Below are positions 27,201 to 30,200 of a stretch of DNA of 62,000 bases, piece after piece. The translations under genes and the position numbers were made by a program. Within the stretch, counting starts at the first letter, position 1. The number at the start of each line of letters is the position of its first letter. The stretch is from Mesostigma viride (Eukaryota > Streptophyta > Mesostigmatophyceae > Mesostigmatales > Mesostigmataceae): positions 5,531,205-5,593,204 of the forward strand of contig RPFO01000080.1 of the NCBI GenBank assembly GCA_009746045.1. Direction: 5' to 3'. The notes below the pieces were generated by a model. It worked only from the letters and a program-made list of their open reading frames with translations, searched no databases and was not told the DNA's origin.

Positions 27201-30200
27201 AGATGGTACGACATCATCCTCATGATCAAGGAGTTTGGCCCTGTCGTGCGCCGAAAGTTGTTCGAGCGGCGCTTCCAACGGCCACAGGACAACGCGGTCT
27301 TCGACCGGGAGCCAGGGTGCTGCTAATGACCACCACGACCACCAGCACTGCCTTCCCCTTCCCAGCAGGTGATGCTGCATAAGCCACGTTTGAGAGGACA
27401 CGGCTTCAGCAAGTGAAATCGCTAAGCTTCTTTCTTTCAGTGGGCACTGCTGCTACTTCTCAGACGACAAGGGTCTGGAAGAATGGGCAGTAGGCCTTGG
27501 GTTTTCACCTGCCAGCCCGGGGTTTTCATTCCCCATTCCAGGTCCAGTTTGAAAAAGATTGGCAAGAGCGGCAGCTTATCAGGGGTTTGGATAGTGTAAT
27601 TTGGCAGGGTAATTTATTTGGGAGCAAGGGGCCGCCCAGGTCAGAGCTCTATACTTCCATGAAACTCGCCGGTGTCCCCACCATTTTTCCCTATGAACCC
27701 TCCGGCGGCATGAGACCAGCCAGCATTGGTTGGTCCGTCATGCAATCGTGCGCCTGTGTTGCGATAAATAGGTTGTTGTGTTATTCTTTCGCAGAATCGA
27801 CCATGTCGGCACACAAGGATTGGAAATCAGTGCCTGTGCCCATTATGTGGATTTTGGTTGTCATATGTTTAGTGTCTTATTGTGCATACATCTGTCAGGC
27901 TTGGTCATTGGATCACACACATGAGTATTCTATTGCTGAGGACTTGACTTCCAAGTGATAGTCTAGGACATAATGGCACGCAAACGCGACACTAGACCCG
28001 TCATTGTAAGCCTGCGCCACAGTCGTGCAGATGCATGGAATGCGGCTGGTTGTCATGCCATTTTCTGTACATCCAGGATTGCAAATCTAGAGGTACAGTA
28101 GTGCTAGCTCTCTTCTTTTTTTTTTGGGGGGGGGGGTCTATCAAGCAGGAAGTCTGCAGGCAGTTCTTGCTTACGCTTGCTCCTGCAGGCTGCTGGACCT
28201 AGTCTCCTCTATGTCTTGTCACAAATGTATACCTGTAATGCTTCTGCGGGTCATTTGATTATTCTACAACAAAGCCAGAAATATGAATGGCTTTTGGTTG
28301 CTGTGAATTCGCACAAAGCTACCCAAGAAAATGGCGCTGTGACCAGTAAATAATTTTGTCAATCACAGTTCAAGGGTTCTGTTTTTGGATGCCTTCTGAT
28401 CAGGAAACCCTTCTGTCACCGCTTATAATTAATTGATATCGTCACGTACACTACAACCAGATTCCAGCCATGGTCAACCTGCCTGCTTCGGCAATACTAG
28501 AATATCGCGTAGGTCCGTGCGTAGTACTCCTGCATGCGCACTTAAGTCTAGTGGTGAGTCATCTTCTATAGATTCAGCAATATCGGACATCTTGGCACCC
28601 CTCTCTGGTAAAGAGGTTTTTCGCAGTTGGGCTGTTTCGAAACGTTAAGTGAGATGCCTTCCGATCAGGAGACTCACACAGCCGCAAAATCATGCCAGAG
28701 GTCCTATGTTCGATTATTTGCTGGTAGCTTCTAGGCTTTCTTACTTTCTGTGTTCTGCGGAATCTCATATTTGGGCAGCTAGCGTTTTCACGTTTGTTGC
28801 TTTCTGACGGCAATGTAAGATCTGTTGATATTAGTTAGTTTCGGCTACGTCCTCTAGGTTTGTACGTCACGCTACAACCAGATTCCAGCCATGGTCAACC
28901 TGCCTGCTTCGGCGATACTAGAATATCGCGTAGGTCCGTGCGTAGTACTCCTGCGCACTTAGGTCTAGTGGTGAGTCATCTTCTATAGATTCAGCAATAT
29001 CGGACATGTTGGCACCCCTCTGACGGCAAAAGGTTTCCGCACAATATTTAACCTAACTGCACTAGCTCAGACTATGGGGATTAATTAATTAATCAATAGA
29101 CACGTGACTGCGTCACGTGAGCATAAGCCCTCAGTGGGAGCGGAACATGGGATGGAATGGATTAATTAAGGGGACGGGACATGCCCGAATTTTTTGGCGC
29201 CAAAAAATTCGCGCCGGAACCGAAGGTCATAAATTTCACGTGCACGGTGCGCGCACCCCTTGCGGAAGTGGCCATGGCGACTGCGTTCAGGCGAAACTAC
29301 CACACTAGGGCAGGCGAAATGCAAAAATTTTACTCGAATCTAAAAGACGATGAGTTTATGATGTTAGTTTGTGGCGGAAATCAGCTGGTTTACAATATCG
29401 CTGTTGTTTTTTAATGCCATCGGCATGGGGGGTAATCTGAATTTTTTGGTCGCGCGGAATGAAATAGAATTCATGATCGCGTCTGTAAAATCGCAGTGTT
29501 GGGGGTTGTTCTGATCGTGAAGCAGGCGTTAATAACGGATGCATCGAATTCTAAACCGAGCTGGTGCTTTTTGCCAGATTTTCGGCCATTAACGGCAAGT
29601 AATTGTTCAGACCTGCGCAGTGCGTGTCTGACCTGTCCATGGAAGAACGGCTGTTGTTGCGCGCCTGGGCGAGGGATTTACGAGGGCGAGGTACAGATTT
29701 GTCGCGAATGTTATCTGCTATCAGTGCTTTCTTCTACGAGCTCGTCGTTCGAGTTTTTTTGCGTTCTTTTTGGGCAGTTTCCGCCAGCTAGCTCGCCGTC
29801 GCTTGCCGTTGTGTTGTCGAATACCTGGCAGCTTTATATTGTTTTCGTTGATGTCGTGATCAGGGCCGCTTCAGTCGCAGCCTATAGCTCTTCGGGAAGG
29901 TATAAGGCATTTCATAAAACGTGTTCTGGCAAGGATGTTGTGCGTATGGACGCTTCTTGTTGTTTGAGAGTGACGCACCCTCTCTTCGCAGGCCGCAGCG
30001 GCATCACAGCGCTCATGCGCTGAAGGGCCGCCAGTGGTTTCTTTGCATTTTATCGTGCAGGGATGGAAGTGTTTTAGTGATGATGATGATGATGATGATG
30101 GAGATATTGCATTTGTGTGACTGCATGTAGATAGCTGGCACCAATGGTTGTTTGAGCTTTCCTATGTTATGATGATGTGACAAGACTACAATGTGCTGAG

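Noticed and set aside
27497-27958. 153-codon ORF with a hydrophobic segment
   Set aside because: No recognised motif, codon use not like the exons, and it lies in a large intron; left as a note.
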